Part shown: positions 28,521-38,242 of the stretch, in pieces
Layout of the letters: the number at the start of each line of letters is the position of its first letter
Numbering within the stretch: position 1 is the first letter of the stretch
NCBI GenBank assembly: GCA_029867005.1
Contig: CP123443.1
Span: 2,542,001 to 2,606,000 of the forward strand
Direction of reading: 5' to 3'
Source of the DNA: Candidatus Haliotispira prima
GTDB lineage: Bacteria > Spirochaetota > Spirochaetia > SP-2023
Length of the DNA: 64,000 nt
The notes under the pieces: model-generated
Told to the model about the DNA's origin: nothing
Databases searched by the model: none
The model's input: only the letters and a program-made list of their open reading frames with translations
Made by a program: the position numbers and the translations under genes

Positions 28521-30329
28521 TTAACGCTTGTTGCGCTGCTTGCGGCGCAGCAATGTCGGAACGTACAAATCCTCGTTTTGCCCCGGCGGTAACTGCGGCT
28601 CCGCCCGCTTCCGGCCAAAACCACGGCCGTTTGGTCCCGTCAGCTCCGCAGATTCCATTGCATTCCCGGACCCGCCTTCACCGGGCCCCGCATGTCCCGG
28701 GTGCCCCGTCTGCCCCCTATGCGGTGCAAACCCTTCCGTTTGGGCCTCCAAGCTGTTCCGGGGAGAGTCCCTCCGACCTGCGCCGGAACCCTCGGAAAAC
28801 AGCAACTGCAACTCCGTATTGCTGACCTGATCCAGCCGTTCCTCTGCCAAACGGTTGTCCTCATCTCCCATCTGATAGACCACCCGATCCGGGACTTCAA
28901 CCGGCGCGGCGGCCGCCTGCGGCTGGCTTTGCTGCAAGGCCTGGCGCATCTGAGCCGCCTGCCCGGCCGTCATATTGACAGCACCCGGAGATGCCTGGTG
29001 GCGGACACCGTTACCGTAAGCCGCCCTCCCCGTTCCCGTCACGTTCATCGAATTGCCGGCAGAACCGCGCCGGGTGGCGGGAACACCGGATTGAGTACCC
29101 GACAGCGGCGTTGATAACGGTGCTTGTAATGGACTTTGCAGACCGGCTCCCTGATTCGGAAAACGCCTTTGGCCCGAATGGGAACCCTGATGGGGACTAA
29201 GCTCAGAATTGGGACGGGAGCCTGAGTGGCCAAAATGATCCGGGCCGCCCGAGCCTGTCGGCACGCGACTATCTCCGCCACGGAGCCCTGCCCGATGATA
29301 CCCGGCTCCGGCCTGAGCCTGAATTTGAGCTTCGATCTCTCCGTCTGACTCCGGCCCCTGGAGAAAACCGGTGGCAATCACAGTGACCTTAATTTCATCT
29401 TTCTTCTGATTATCAATGGCAATACCCGAGATTACAATAGCATTATCTGTATCCACATAGGCATTGATCTCGTTCATGATGCAGCTGTATTCTTCCAGGC
29501 TAAACGATTCATCGGCCGTAATTTGTACCAGAAGACCTGTGGCACCCTTCATCTGTGCCCCGCTAAGCAGTGGGTTTTCCAAAGCCTGAAAAGTCGCATC
29601 CTGCGCCCGTTGAGGCCCTGTGGCAACGCCAATGCCCATCAGGGCTTCGCCACCATCACGCATCACGGTGCAGACATCGTTGAAATCCACATTGATGTCG
29701 CCGGGCTGGGTAATCAAGTCGGCAATACCCTTGATCCCCATCCGCAGTACCTCGTCCGCATTCAGGAAAGCCTGACGTACCGATGTACCCGGGTCCAGAA
29801 TGTCGAGCAACAACTGGTTAGGAATGACAATCAAAGTGTCGACTTCCTTGCGCAGATCATTCACACCCTGCAAAGCCAATTGGTATTTACGCTGCCCCTC
29901 AAAGTGAAACGGCATAGTCACCACAGCAACGCACAACTTGCCCAGATCTTTGGCTGCACGGGCAATTACCGGAGCGGCACCGGTACCGGTACCGCCGCCC
30001 ATACCTGCCGTGACAAAGACCATATGGGCATCGGCGAGGAGATTTCGTATCTGCTCCTCATCTTCCTCCGCCGCTTCGCGTCCGATTTCCGGATTGCCGC
30101 CGGCCCCCAAACCGCCGGTGATCCGTTCCCCCAGCGGCAGCATTTGCGTTCTGGGCGATTGAAAACGCTCTAAAGCCTGTAAATCCGTATTCGCCATCAC
30201 GAACTGTACACCTTCGAGACCATGCTCGATCATACGCTGTACAGCGTTACTCCCCCCCCCGCCAACGCCAATCACCTGAATTACAGTATGGTGGGAGCCG
30301 GATTCCCGGCTTACTAGCTCTAATTGCAT
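28521..30329 (-). CDS. ftsZ: Cell division protein FtsZ
   Basis: Tubulin-like GTPase that forms the division ring. The 602-residue product has [14 protein letters not shown], the nucleotide-binding [10 protein letters not shown] motif and the T7-loop region DINVDFNDV. The GTPase core occupies about residues 1-325; then comes an unusually long Gly/Pro/Gln-rich linker (about 330-580) and a conserved C-terminal tail [16 protein letters not shown] for FtsA binding. The start is at [17 protein letters not shown] stands 5 bases before that ATG, and an in-frame 49-codon upstream extension has no homology. Last gene of the operon. Confidence 0.97.
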   Translation of the reverse strand: MQLELVSRESGSHHTVIQVIGVGGGGSNAVQRMIEHGLEGVQFVMANTDLQALERFQSPRTQMLPLGERITGGLGAGGNPEIGREAAEEDEEQIRNLLADAHMVFVTAGMGGGTGTGAAPVIARAAKDLGKLCVAVVTMPFHFEGQRKYQLALQGVNDLRKEVDTLIVIPNQLLLDILDPGTSVRQAFLNADEVLRMGIKGIADLITQPGDINVDFNDVCTVMRDGGEALMGIGVATGPQRAQDATFQALENPLLSGAQMKGATGLLVQITADESFSLEEYSCIMNEINAYVDTDNAIVISGIAIDNQKKDEIKVTVIATGFLQGPESDGEIEAQIQAQAGAGYHRAGLRGGDSRVPTGSGGPDHFGHSGSRPNSELSPHQGSHSGQRRFPNQGAGLQSPLQAPLSTPLSGTQSGVPATRRGSAGNSMNVTGTGRAAYGNGVRHQASPGAVNMTAGQAAQMRQALQQSQPQAAAAPVEVPDRVVYQMGDEDNRLAEERLDQVSNTELQLLFSEGSGAGRRDSPRNSLEAQTEGFAPHRGQTGHPGHAGPGEGGSGNAMESAELTGPNGRGFGRKRAEPQLPPGQNEDLYVPTLLRRKQRNKR

Positions 30330-30588
30330 TATTCCTCCAAGGTATAGCGAGGGCACCAAACCCGACCTGACCATCGCGGCATTTCCGCAAAGAACAGGAC
30401 CGCAGCACCGAACGAAAAAACTAACTCCCCACCCACGAGTTACATCCGGTCTCCTGCCGCATACCCGGTTACACATCTGTGCACAACTTATCCACAGACA
30501 GATCCTCAGTGAACAAATTGTCGGAAAATAGGGTAAATAACTGAACCAATCTTGTAAAGATCATTACGAAATATTGCAACGAAAATTT

Positions 30589-31938
30589 TTAGGCCAGCTT
30601 GCGTTTAATCCAATCTATGAGGCTGCTCCACAGATTTCCCCGACCGGAAGCATTCCCGACACTTTGCGAACGCTTGTCACCGGTCTCGCGGCCCTCCCGA
30701 TGCAGTAAACCCGCCAAACCGGGAGCGTTGTTTTTCGATTGTCGACTGTGTTCTTCTTCCAGCCAGTACATCGCCAGACCAAACAGCACGGTGTACTGCG
30801 GGCTCATCCAATTGGGCATCTGTACCGGATTTGGGTTTACAGAGAGTAACGGCTCATAAGGCAAGCCCAGCCGGGCCGGGCTTGCAAACACTTCTTCGGC
30901 CAGCTCACTTATACCCGAAAGCAGGGCCGACCCACCGACCAGCACAATACTCCGGACATATTCCCGGCTGATACCGCACTGTTCCAAACGGCCACAAATG
31001 ATTTCAAACATCTCTTCCACACGGGCATTCAGCACCTCGCACAGTTCCATCTGTGTGATTTCCCGAGCCATCGAAGTGGGCCCGCCGGGGATGATAACCC
31101 GTTCGTCTCCGACAACAAAAGCCGACCAACAAAGGCCGTGCTCTAACTTCAACTGTTCGGCCACATCAAACGGAATCTCGAATATTTCGGCGACGTCACG
31201 CGTGATGTGATAGCCTCCCAGCCCGACACTTTCGGTAACCAGGGGCTGGCCTTCAAAAGAATACTGAAATGATGTGCTGCCATAGCCCATGACCAACAAC
31301 AGACAACCCTGCTCCAGTTCCTCCCCGGTCAGGCTAATATAGCCGGATGCGATGCTGCTGTGCACAATTTCCACCGGGCGGTAGTTACCCCTGCTCGAAA
31401 TTTCAATCAGGTTTTCGATGGCCTCGCGCAAGCAGGTGATGATATGTACTTCCACCTCCAGCCGGATGCCATTGCTGCCCAAGATGTCGCGGCGCACCAC
31501 TTTGCCATCGAGCTTATAGCAACGCGGAATCTCGTGTAAACGCTCAAAATCCGCACTGAGACGCAGCTCCGCTGCGGAGTTTAGGGCACGGCTGATATCT
31601 TCTTCCGTGATGCAACGCGAGGAACTGTCGCGAGGGTCACTATAATTGCGAATGGATGTGGTTCCCGTGATGCCCCAGGAATTGTGACAATCCAACGTCA
31701 CGCCGCTGTACACCAAGCTAATCTCCCGAATCGGGATTTGCACTTGGTGTTCCAGCAACTGTAGTACCTCGGCCAAAGTGCTATAGGCTTTCTCCACATT
31801 GACGACTTCGCCCTGCACCACGCCCCCGGAAGGCACCTCCGCCAGCCCAAACAGCTCGTAGTTTTGCTCTTCGGCATTCCAGCCCAGGCACATGGCCCGG
31901 CAGGACAAAGAGCCCAAATCCACTACACAGACATACAT
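30589..31938 (-). CDS. ftsA: Cell division protein FtsA
   Basis: Actin-like ATPase that ties FtsZ to the membrane, 449 residues. The N terminus VCVVDLGSLSCRAM is the phosphate-1 loop of the actin fold; LVMGYGSTSFQYSF and ALLSGISELAEEVF mark phosphate-2 and adenosine regions. It ends in a basic amphipathic tail SSLIDWIKRKLA, the usual membrane-targeting helix. Its ATG shares one base with the ftsQ stop. 259 bp separate it from ftsZ. Confidence 0.95.
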   Translation of the reverse strand: MYVCVVDLGSLSCRAMCLGWNAEEQNYELFGLAEVPSGGVVQGEVVNVEKAYSTLAEVLQLLEHQVQIPIREISLVYSGVTLDCHNSWGITGTTSIRNYSDPRDSSSRCITEEDISRALNSAAELRLSADFERLHEIPRCYKLDGKVVRRDILGSNGIRLEVEVHIITCLREAIENLIEISSRGNYRPVEIVHSSIASGYISLTGEELEQGCLLLVMGYGSTSFQYSFEGQPLVTESVGLGGYHITRDVAEIFEIPFDVAEQLKLEHGLCWSAFVVGDERVIIPGGPTSMAREITQMELCEVLNARVEEMFEIICGRLEQCGISREYVRSIVLVGGSALLSGISELAEEVFASPARLGLPYEPLLSVNPNPVQMPNWMSPQYTVLFGLAMYWLEEEHSRQSKNNAPGLAGLLHREGRETGDKRSQSVGNASGRGNLWSSLIDWIKRKLA

Positions 31939-32837
31939 CAGAGAGCTTCTTCCGGCCCGGATTTGCCATTGCCGGACAGAACGGGGATTAATCGCCCGCT
32001 TGTGCCACCTTCCGGCCGGTAGACAATGCCGGTCGTGCGCATATCGAGATACGCCGTAGATTCGTTGCTGCGCCGCAGCACTTCCAGCGCAATCAATGCC
32101 GTTTCGATTATGTGCACGTCAATCTTCCCGCCGGTCTTGATGTAGCTGAGCTTGTCTTCCAGATAGATATCCGTTTCCAGATTCGCAACGTCCATTTGGA
32201 CCCGCACTTCCGAAACCAGAGCGTACAGCTCCGGTCGCTCTCGCTGTAGCTTACCCAAAGCAGCAACCAAAAGATGCAGACGAGACGGCAGCCGACTATT
32301 CAAACTGTTGAGCGGATTTCTCCGGGAAAATTCCAAGCCGGACAAAACCGGAACATCATCATAACTGCCCAGCCCTATTTGAAACATTACGCCTTCCGCA
32401 TCCACCAGAACGGGGACACTCTGCCAACGGTCTCCTCTCTCGGAGCCGGAATTTTTGCCCAAGTCCTGAGACGATGCTTCCGGTGGCGGTTCTAAAGACA
32501 ATTTTTGGAGCATTACCAATACCGGTTTCCGGGACTTCAGCCATACTTTCAGGCGATCGGGAAAATCTTTGCTGATCCGAATATCTTCCACCAGGGCAAA
32601 ACTGCGGGCGTGCCGCTCCAGTTCCGCCAAGTCGACACTATAGAAATTGCGCGAGCTGTGAAAGTCCAACAGTTCACGCACATCTTCATCACTGAGAGCC
32701 AAATCGCTGTCCAGCTCAATTTTGGTCACGGCCACTCTCGGAAAAATAAAGAAATAAAAACTGATTTCCAACAGTAGTATTAGTAACAAAGCAAAATTCA
32801 TATACAAAAGATAATGGCGCGGGTTGTAGCTTCTCAT
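31938..32837 (-). CDS. ftsQ: Cell division protein FtsQ/DivIB
   Basis: 299-residue bitopic division protein: short cytoplasmic N terminus, one membrane segment (about 9-31), then a POTRA domain (VTKIELDSDLALSDEDVRELL, ... SKDFPDRLKVWLKSRKPV) and a beta domain. A polar stretch (about 120-140) interrupts the beta domain. Overlaps ftsW by 4 bases (ATGA) and ftsA by one base, i.e. a tightly coupled operon. Confidence 0.9.
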   Translation of the reverse strand: MRSYNPRHYLLYMNFALLLILLLEISFYFFIFPRVAVTKIELDSDLALSDEDVRELLDFHSSRNFYSVDLAELERHARSFALVEDIRISKDFPDRLKVWLKSRKPVLVMLQKLSLEPPPEASSQDLGKNSGSERGDRWQSVPVLVDAEGVMFQIGLGSYDDVPVLSGLEFSRRNPLNSLNSRLPSRLHLLVAALGKLQRERPELYALVSEVRVQMDVANLETDIYLEDKLSYIKTGGKIDVHIIETALIALEVLRRSNESTAYLDMRTTGIVYRPEGGTSGRLIPVLSGNGKSGPEEAL

Positions 32838-34426
32838 ACTTCCCCCCCGGCTCCCGGAACCCGGTAACGGTGATAATTTTCGGAACTCTTTGGGGCCGTT
32901 GCCATTGGGGCCGTTTTTTGTAGTCTCGGGCTCCGGACAGAAGCGCGGTACAGATGCCGACCTCTCTGTTGTTTGCGATGACCGGCGGACACATTGTCTC
33001 TCGACATCCCCCCTGTCGGCAAGGTATTCCCGGAACGGAGATTTCGGCTCGGCCGATTGAAACTGTTGATCAGGCCCAGAGTCACCATGTATGTCAAAGT
33101 GGAAGAACCACCCACCGAGAAAAAGGGCAGAGGCTGCCCGGTCACGGGCAGGATGCCGCAGCTTACCGAGAAATTGACAAGAGCTTGTATGAATATCAAA
33201 CCCGTAAGGCCCGCTGTAGCATAGCGCACAAATACAATTCGGTTTCGGCGGGCCAAGCTGAAACCGACAATGGCAAACAACAGAAACAGGCAGAACACAA
33301 AGATGATGCCGACGAAACCGGCTTCTTCGCCCACTGCGGCCAGGGGGAAGTCCGTCATTTCAGCGGGAATCAGGTGCTTAGCCCGCCCCTGACCCAATCC
33401 GATGCCGAACAGAGAGCCTTCCCGCAAGGCATCGTAGACCCAGTTGATTTGCTCGCCCGAACCTTCGATCCATTCGTTGACCCGATTGATGCGAAACGTC
33501 TGGCCCAAAAACAACATGGCCACCACCGTGACAAACGACAATACCAACAAGGTGAGTCCCAAGGTAGCCCAGGAGCCGACCAGTACCACCATCGCCGAGG
33601 CCACGATTAGCAGCAGTACTGTGGTCGAGTAGTCTTTCTGCAAAATGACCAAAAGAGTAGTCAGTAATAAGTACAACAAAGGATACCACAGAACTTTGGG
33701 GTAGTAATCAATAAAATTTTGCCTGTCGATGCCGCTATCTTCCTGTAACCACTTCTGGTGCTTTAGTAAATCCATGCTAATACGACGGGCAAAATACAGT
33801 ACAAGCATTAAACGCAAAGTCTCAGAAACCTGGAATGAGAGTCCCCACAAGCGAATCCAGCGCGGACTGCCATCGTTGGCCAATTGCAAACCCGGGATAT
33901 GAGGCATGGCGTTTAAGACCAGAGCCAATACGGCAAAATACGGGATGCACTGCACAATAGTGCGGATCGGCACCAAGTACATCACCAGGCTGACGAAGAA
34001 CCCGAGACTTAACCACATCAAGTGACGTTGGAGCATATAATTAGTAGAATTAGAGTACAGGAATGTGGCTCCGGAAAGTATCAACAAAACTTCCAGGGTC
34101 AACAGCAGCAGAAACGGTGAATACGACTGATCGGCGCGGAACTCTTCTGCCAGTTCGTACCAAACCAACTGCAAACTGTACCACAGGCCCCGGCCGGGCA
34201 GATCCGGCCTCGGGCTGTGAGCACCCCTGACACCTTGGGCACCTTGGGCCCCCCGGAGACCAACCCCGTCCGGTCTGCCGTCCGGCTCCGGAGCCGGAGC
34301 GGAGTTAGAGACGGAGCCAACCGCAGGACGACCGGACGGCCTGTACCTTTGCGCTTCCTGCAATTCGGGGCCTTTACCTGTCCGACCCTTTAGTTCTCTT
34401 CCGGATTCTCTTCTGTCAACCTGCAT
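32834..34426 (-). CDS. ftsW: Cell division lipid II polymerase FtsW
   Basis: SEDS-family glycan polymerase, 530 residues, with about ten membrane segments starting near residue 105. Signature segments are LFGIGLGQGRAKHLIP, TDFPLAAVGEEAGFVG and VGGSSTLTYMVTLGL. It carries an unusual 85-residue hydrophilic N terminus with GAQGAQGVRGAH near-repeats and a basic C-terminal tail of about 80 residues. In the cell it would work with a class B PBP (FtsI), which is not in the window. Confidence 0.93.
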   Translation of the reverse strand: MQVDRRESGRELKGRTGKGPELQEAQRYRPSGRPAVGSVSNSAPAPEPDGRPDGVGLRGAQGAQGVRGAHSPRPDLPGRGLWYSLQLVWYELAEEFRADQSYSPFLLLLTLEVLLILSGATFLYSNSTNYMLQRHLMWLSLGFFVSLVMYLVPIRTIVQCIPYFAVLALVLNAMPHIPGLQLANDGSPRWIRLWGLSFQVSETLRLMLVLYFARRISMDLLKHQKWLQEDSGIDRQNFIDYYPKVLWYPLLYLLLTTLLVILQKDYSTTVLLLIVASAMVVLVGSWATLGLTLLVLSFVTVVAMLFLGQTFRINRVNEWIEGSGEQINWVYDALREGSLFGIGLGQGRAKHLIPAEMTDFPLAAVGEEAGFVGIIFVFCLFLLFAIVGFSLARRNRIVFVRYATAGLTGLIFIQALVNFSVSCGILPVTGQPLPFFSVGGSSTLTYMVTLGLINSFNRPSRNLRSGNTLPTGGMSRDNVSAGHRKQQRGRHLYRASVRSPRLQKTAPMATAPKSSENYHRYRVPGAGGEV

Positions 34427-34453
34427 ATTCTAAAGTCAGCAACAGCATCCGCA

Positions 34454-35548
34454 CTAGCGTACCTTCAAAGCCAGCAGACCAATCAGGGCAAAAATTACAC
34501 CCAGGATCCAAAAGCGGTTGACCACTTGATTTTCGTGCCAGCCCTTCAGCTCAAAATGGTGATGCAATGGTGCCATGCGGAACAGACGCTTGCCTCCCGT
34601 ACATTTAAAATACAGCACCTGCAAAATTACCGAAAGCGTCTCCAGCACGAAAACCCCTCCGATAATCGGCAGCAGGATCTCTTTTTTCAGCAAAATTGCG
34701 ATGGTGCCCAAGGCCCCACCATAGGCCAAACTACCCGTATCTCCCATCATAACCCGGGCCGGGTGAGAATTAAACCACAAAAAACCCAGTGAGGCCCCGA
34801 GCAGGGCCAAAATACCGATACTGAGTTCCGAAGCACCGGCGATGTGAGGCAGGAACAGGTACGAGGCAAAATCTGCACGTCCAATAACATAGGCAATCAC
34901 CGCAAACGGTACCAGTGTGATCAACGTCAAACCGGTGGCCAAACCGTCCAAACCGTCCGTTAAGTTGACTGCATTGGAAGATGCCGTCAGCAAAAGGGTG
35001 ACAAAGGCAATATAGGGGATACCGTTCCAGAAACCCAAGTCCAGTATCGGCTCTTTATAAAACGGGAAATAAATATAGGTGGTATATTCATTGCCGTTGT
35101 AGTAGACCAAGCAGCCGATACTAATGCCCAGCAGAAATTGACCGATCAGCTTAAAACGTGCCAACAAGCCATCGCTGTTTTTGCGCACGATCTTCAAATA
35201 GTCGTCCAGGAAACCCAGCAGCCCATAGCCGGCAATGGCAAGCAGCAAAATCCAGTTGTACAGCGAATGGACATCCAGCCACAGGGCCGAGGATACCAGC
35301 ACGGACAGGATGATCAACAGGCCACCCATAGTCGGGGTGCCCGATTTCTTCAGGTGCGTTTTTGGGCCGTCACTGCGCACTTCCTGGCCAAATTTCATGA
35401 TGCGCAACTTGTCTATCACCCAACGGCCCGGCAACAGCGCAATCAAAAAGCCGCAGACTGCTGCCATAGCGGAACGGAAAGAAATGTAGGTAAAAATGTT
35501 CGGCAGATTGTAGTGTTCAACAAAGTAGTCAAACAGACTCAGAATCAT
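34454..35548 (-). CDS. mraY: Phospho-N-acetylmuramoyl-pentapeptide transferase
   Basis: Membrane enzyme that makes lipid I from UDP-MurNAc-pentapeptide and undecaprenyl phosphate. 364 residues, about ten membrane segments, with the catalytic-loop signatures FLDDYLKI, NLTDGLDGLATG and MAPLHHHFELKGW. Ends with GLLALKVR. Starts 218 bp after murF stops and ends 27 bp before ftsW. Confidence 0.97.
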   Translation of the reverse strand: MILSLFDYFVEHYNLPNIFTYISFRSAMAAVCGFLIALLPGRWVIDKLRIMKFGQEVRSDGPKTHLKKSGTPTMGGLLIILSVLVSSALWLDVHSLYNWILLLAIAGYGLLGFLDDYLKIVRKNSDGLLARFKLIGQFLLGISIGCLVYYNGNEYTTYIYFPFYKEPILDLGFWNGIPYIAFVTLLLTASSNAVNLTDGLDGLATGLTLITLVPFAVIAYVIGRADFASYLFLPHIAGASELSIGILALLGASLGFLWFNSHPARVMMGDTGSLAYGGALGTIAILLKKEILLPIIGGVFVLETLSVILQVLYFKCTGGKRLFRMAPLHHHFELKGWHENQVVNRFWILGVIFALIGLLALKVR

Positions 35549-35766
35549 CCGGCCCTCCCCATGTCACAGCTTTCTGTCACAGCTTCCTGCAACATATCTG
35601 CGGAAGACTCGGTAAATATCATTTCGATGCCAAACCGGCATCGAGGCTTTCCGCCGGAAACAGGACGAAGCGGGATTTTCGACTCCGGAACTGTTCAGGG
35701 AAACTGTTCAATGCCGAACGGACATTCAGCAAAACTCCCGCAGGGGATTGTATTTGCCAAGCCGGC

Positions 35767-37539
35767 CTAAAGTAAGATCTTCTGTGCGATTTTTTCTAAA
35801 TACATCGCACGGGCACCCTTGAGAACAAGCAGAGGTACGGACAGCGGCCCTTTGTCCCGACCGGCTCCCTTTTGAGCCACACAGGCGACCTGACGCAGTT
35901 GCCGTTCCACGGCCCGGGCCAACTCGGCCTCATCGGTCACGTAAGCGCAGCCGGTGCCGGCACACTGTTCCCGGGAACCTATCTCGTGTAAACCTCGGCT
36001 GCTTTGATCCGTCTCACCCGGATCGATCTCACCGGCTCCGGAGGAGCTCGGGGCTGCCTCTCTTTTCTGTAATTGTTGTAATTGGTGCCAAGCCGAATCC
36101 ATTTCTTTGCCGTAGAGGAAGACGAAAATTGGGCTGACTTGGCCATGTTCCTCTTGCTGTTTCTGTTCTTGTTTCAAGGGGGCGCAAAACAAGGTTTGGA
36201 GCAGTTCGGCCACCTTACGGTGGCATTCTGCGCTGAAGGTTCCCAACTCCAGCATATCGGCCAGCACCAGAACACAAGGAGGTGCCAAACCATTTTGCCT
36301 CCAAGCTTGCAGCATTTGAATCAGAGCATACAACGATTCCGGGCTGGCGTTGTAGCAGTCCTGCAACAGCCGCACGGGCCGAGGCTCACCGGCCTCGGCC
36401 TGAGCCTCAGGCAGATGCCTCAGCAACAATTCGCCACGCCCGAACAGGGGCCGATAGTCCCGGGCACCCGCAAAAATCTCCGGGACACTAAGCCCCAAAT
36501 TTTCCGCCACTGTCGCCGCCGCCCAAAACATTTGCCGGGTGTGCAGCCCCAACAGGGAGACATCACAATGCCATTCGCCCGAGCGGAAACGCAGCCCTTC
36601 CAAGCCGCGATCTTCGGCCGTATACCCTTTTTCCTGAGCCAGTTCGGCGGAGTAGAGCACTTCGCGACTGCCCGGCCTGATCTCCCGGCGCAGTGCGGCC
36701 AAAAAGCGATCTTCCGCCGGAAGAAAGGCCATAGGCGCAGGAGCGGTGCCGGATTCGGCACCCTCCGCCGGGTGCCGGAGACCGGGTTGCAATTGGGCGT
36801 AAATCCGGGCCTTTTCCCGGGCAAGTTCTGCCTGAGAGGAAAAACCGCCCAGGTGGGCCGAACCGATGCCTGTCAGCAAAGCCGCATTAGGCGAGGACAG
36901 GGAACAGAGCAGATCCATTTCGCCCGGATGGTCTATGCCCAATTCCAAAATCGCTATCTCGGTTTCCGGGGCAATGCCCAGAATGGTCAGAGCGCAACCT
37001 ACCGGAGCATTCCGATTCCCGGCGGTGATATGGCAGCGGTAGCGGCGGCCCAACATCCGGCCCAGCAATTCCTTAGTGCCGGTCTTACCGTGGCTGCCGC
37101 TGAGGGCCACCACGAACAACCGGCTCAGGCTGAGCCGGTAGAACCGAGCCCAGGCAAACAGAGCCTCTTCTGTCGAACCGGTGACAGCAATGAAAGACGC
37201 TTCCGACCGGATGGCCCCTGTAGACCCAGTCGCGCTTGGCCGGCCCTGCCGGGCGAGCCAGTCCTGCGACACCAAAAAGTTGCGGCAGCCCTGCCCGTAG
37301 GCGGCCTCAATGTAGGCGTGCCCGTCCTGTTCTTCCCCTCTGCGGGCCACAAACAACAGATCTGCGGCCGCTTCGCGGGAGTCTGTCACCGCACCTCGCA
37401 GATATTCTGTCCGGCCCTCTTCTGCACCCGGCACCCGGCCACAAAGCTGCGGCTCAAAACCCTGCTCGCGCAAAAGTCTTGCGATCTCACCGAGGCTGTG
37501 GCGGGCCGCCGGCTCTGCCGAGGTCTGTCCGTGACTCAT
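35767..37539 (-). CDS. murF: UDP-MurNAc-tripeptide D-alanyl-D-alanine ligase
   Basis: Mur ligase that adds D-Ala-D-Ala to complete the pentapeptide precursor. About 590 residues, larger than the usual 450 because of inserts. The ATP loop is ALSGSHGKTGTKELL, then AILELGIDHPGEMDLL and DCYNASPESL. Inserts are rich in Gln/Glu/Lys (about residues 470-480, KQEQKQQEEHGQ) and Gly/Ser. Start at MSHGQTS (37539) is favoured over an upstream TTG. ftsL-like gene is 46 bp upstream. Confidence 0.93.
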   Translation of the reverse strand: MSHGQTSAEPAARHSLGEIARLLREQGFEPQLCGRVPGAEEGRTEYLRGAVTDSREAAADLLFVARRGEEQDGHAYIEAAYGQGCRNFLVSQDWLARQGRPSATGSTGAIRSEASFIAVTGSTEEALFAWARFYRLSLSRLFVVALSGSHGKTGTKELLGRMLGRRYRCHITAGNRNAPVGCALTILGIAPETEIAILELGIDHPGEMDLLCSLSSPNAALLTGIGSAHLGGFSSQAELAREKARIYAQLQPGLRHPAEGAESGTAPAPMAFLPAEDRFLAALRREIRPGSREVLYSAELAQEKGYTAEDRGLEGLRFRSGEWHCDVSLLGLHTRQMFWAAATVAENLGLSVPEIFAGARDYRPLFGRGELLLRHLPEAQAEAGEPRPVRLLQDCYNASPESLYALIQMLQAWRQNGLAPPCVLVLADMLELGTFSAECHRKVAELLQTLFCAPLKQEQKQQEEHGQVSPIFVFLYGKEMDSAWHQLQQLQKREAAPSSSGAGEIDPGETDQSSRGLHEIGSREQCAGTGCAYVTDEAELARAVERQLRQVACVAQKGAGRDKGPLSVPLLVLKGARAMYLEKIAQKILL

Positions 37540-37584
37540 ACTTGGACTCACAAACAATGCACCAGGCTAACCGGGCTAACCGGG

Positions 37585-37869
37585 CTACGGGGAGACATCT
37601 TCTTCGGGAACAACGATGCGCAGGACTTGGTCCGGGCTGATCTTGCCCAAGTTTGGGCCTTCTGACCGCACCAACTGCTCAATGGCGGTGGGTGCACCAC
37701 TGCGCGCGATTTCGGCAATGACTTTTTGGTTTTCTTCCAGCAATTGATTTTGCTTGCGTTGCAAGCTGTTAATTGCCAGTTTTACTTGTGAGTATGTCTT
37801 ACTCTGATGTACGTTGAGCATCATGCTCAGTGGTATCATAACAATGAACAGGCTCAGCCACTTTTTCAT
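37585..37869 (-). CDS. FtsL-like small division protein
   Basis: 94 residues: one N-terminal membrane segment (about 3-19, MKKWLSLFIVMIPLSMML) followed by a coiled-coil heptad region (about 25-55, SLQRKQNQLLEENQKVIAEIA) and a short tail. Size, topology and position just before murF fit FtsL, which has low sequence identity across bacteria. First gene of the reverse-strand division operon in this window; ftsI and rsmH, the usual upstream/next genes, are not seen. Confidence 0.7.
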   Translation of the reverse strand: MKKWLSLFIVMIPLSMMLNVHQSKTYSQVKLAINSLQRKQNQLLEENQKVIAEIARSGAPTAIEQLVRSEGPNLGKISPDQVLRIVVPEEDVSP

Positions 37870-38130
37870 CGTCTTCCTTCCCGGTGCGCAAAAATAGGGA
37901 GTACCACTTCCGATCCCTTACCAACACGCCATTTTGCCCGAAGAGTTGCTCTCCGGCTAGTGCGTTTACCGCACTTTTTGCCTGTATTGTTCCCGTTATC
38001 TTGTCTCCTCCAACTCTCCCCCCTTGCCAAGGGTTCGACAGGCTCACCCACCGCTTTAACAGGCTCACCGACCCCTTTACCCCTTTACCCCTTGGTCTGA
38101 TAGGCGGAAATAATCCCCACCGTTGTAATT

Positions 38131-38147
38131 CCCCTCCTCCGGAGGGG
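38131..38147. repeat. Intergenic GC hairpin element upstream of L1
   Basis: CCCCTCC, three bases, GGAGGGG; then CAGGGCTGGTCTGAGCGTGG. One copy of an element that recurs before L2, L5, L6, L7 and L9. Confidence 0.8.
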
Positions 38148-38180
38148 CAGGGCTGGTCTGAGCGTGGTCTAAGCCCCCCC

Positions 38181-38209
38181 TTGCCCAATATCCTAAACGA
38201 ATATACAAT
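38181..38209 (+). promoter_or_regulatory. Promoter of L1
   Basis: TTGCCC, 17-bp spacer, TACAAT. The spacer contains one AATATCC. The ATG of the leader is 34 bp after the -10 box. Confidence 0.75.
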
Positions 38210-38242
38210 AGTCAAAGACTACGCTATTTGGAGGATTTTCCC

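Noticed and set aside
36082-37665. Long open frame on the + strand opposite murF (over 500 codons)
   Set aside because: Its sequence is the shadow of murF codons; no family resemblance, and murF motifs on the other strand are clear.
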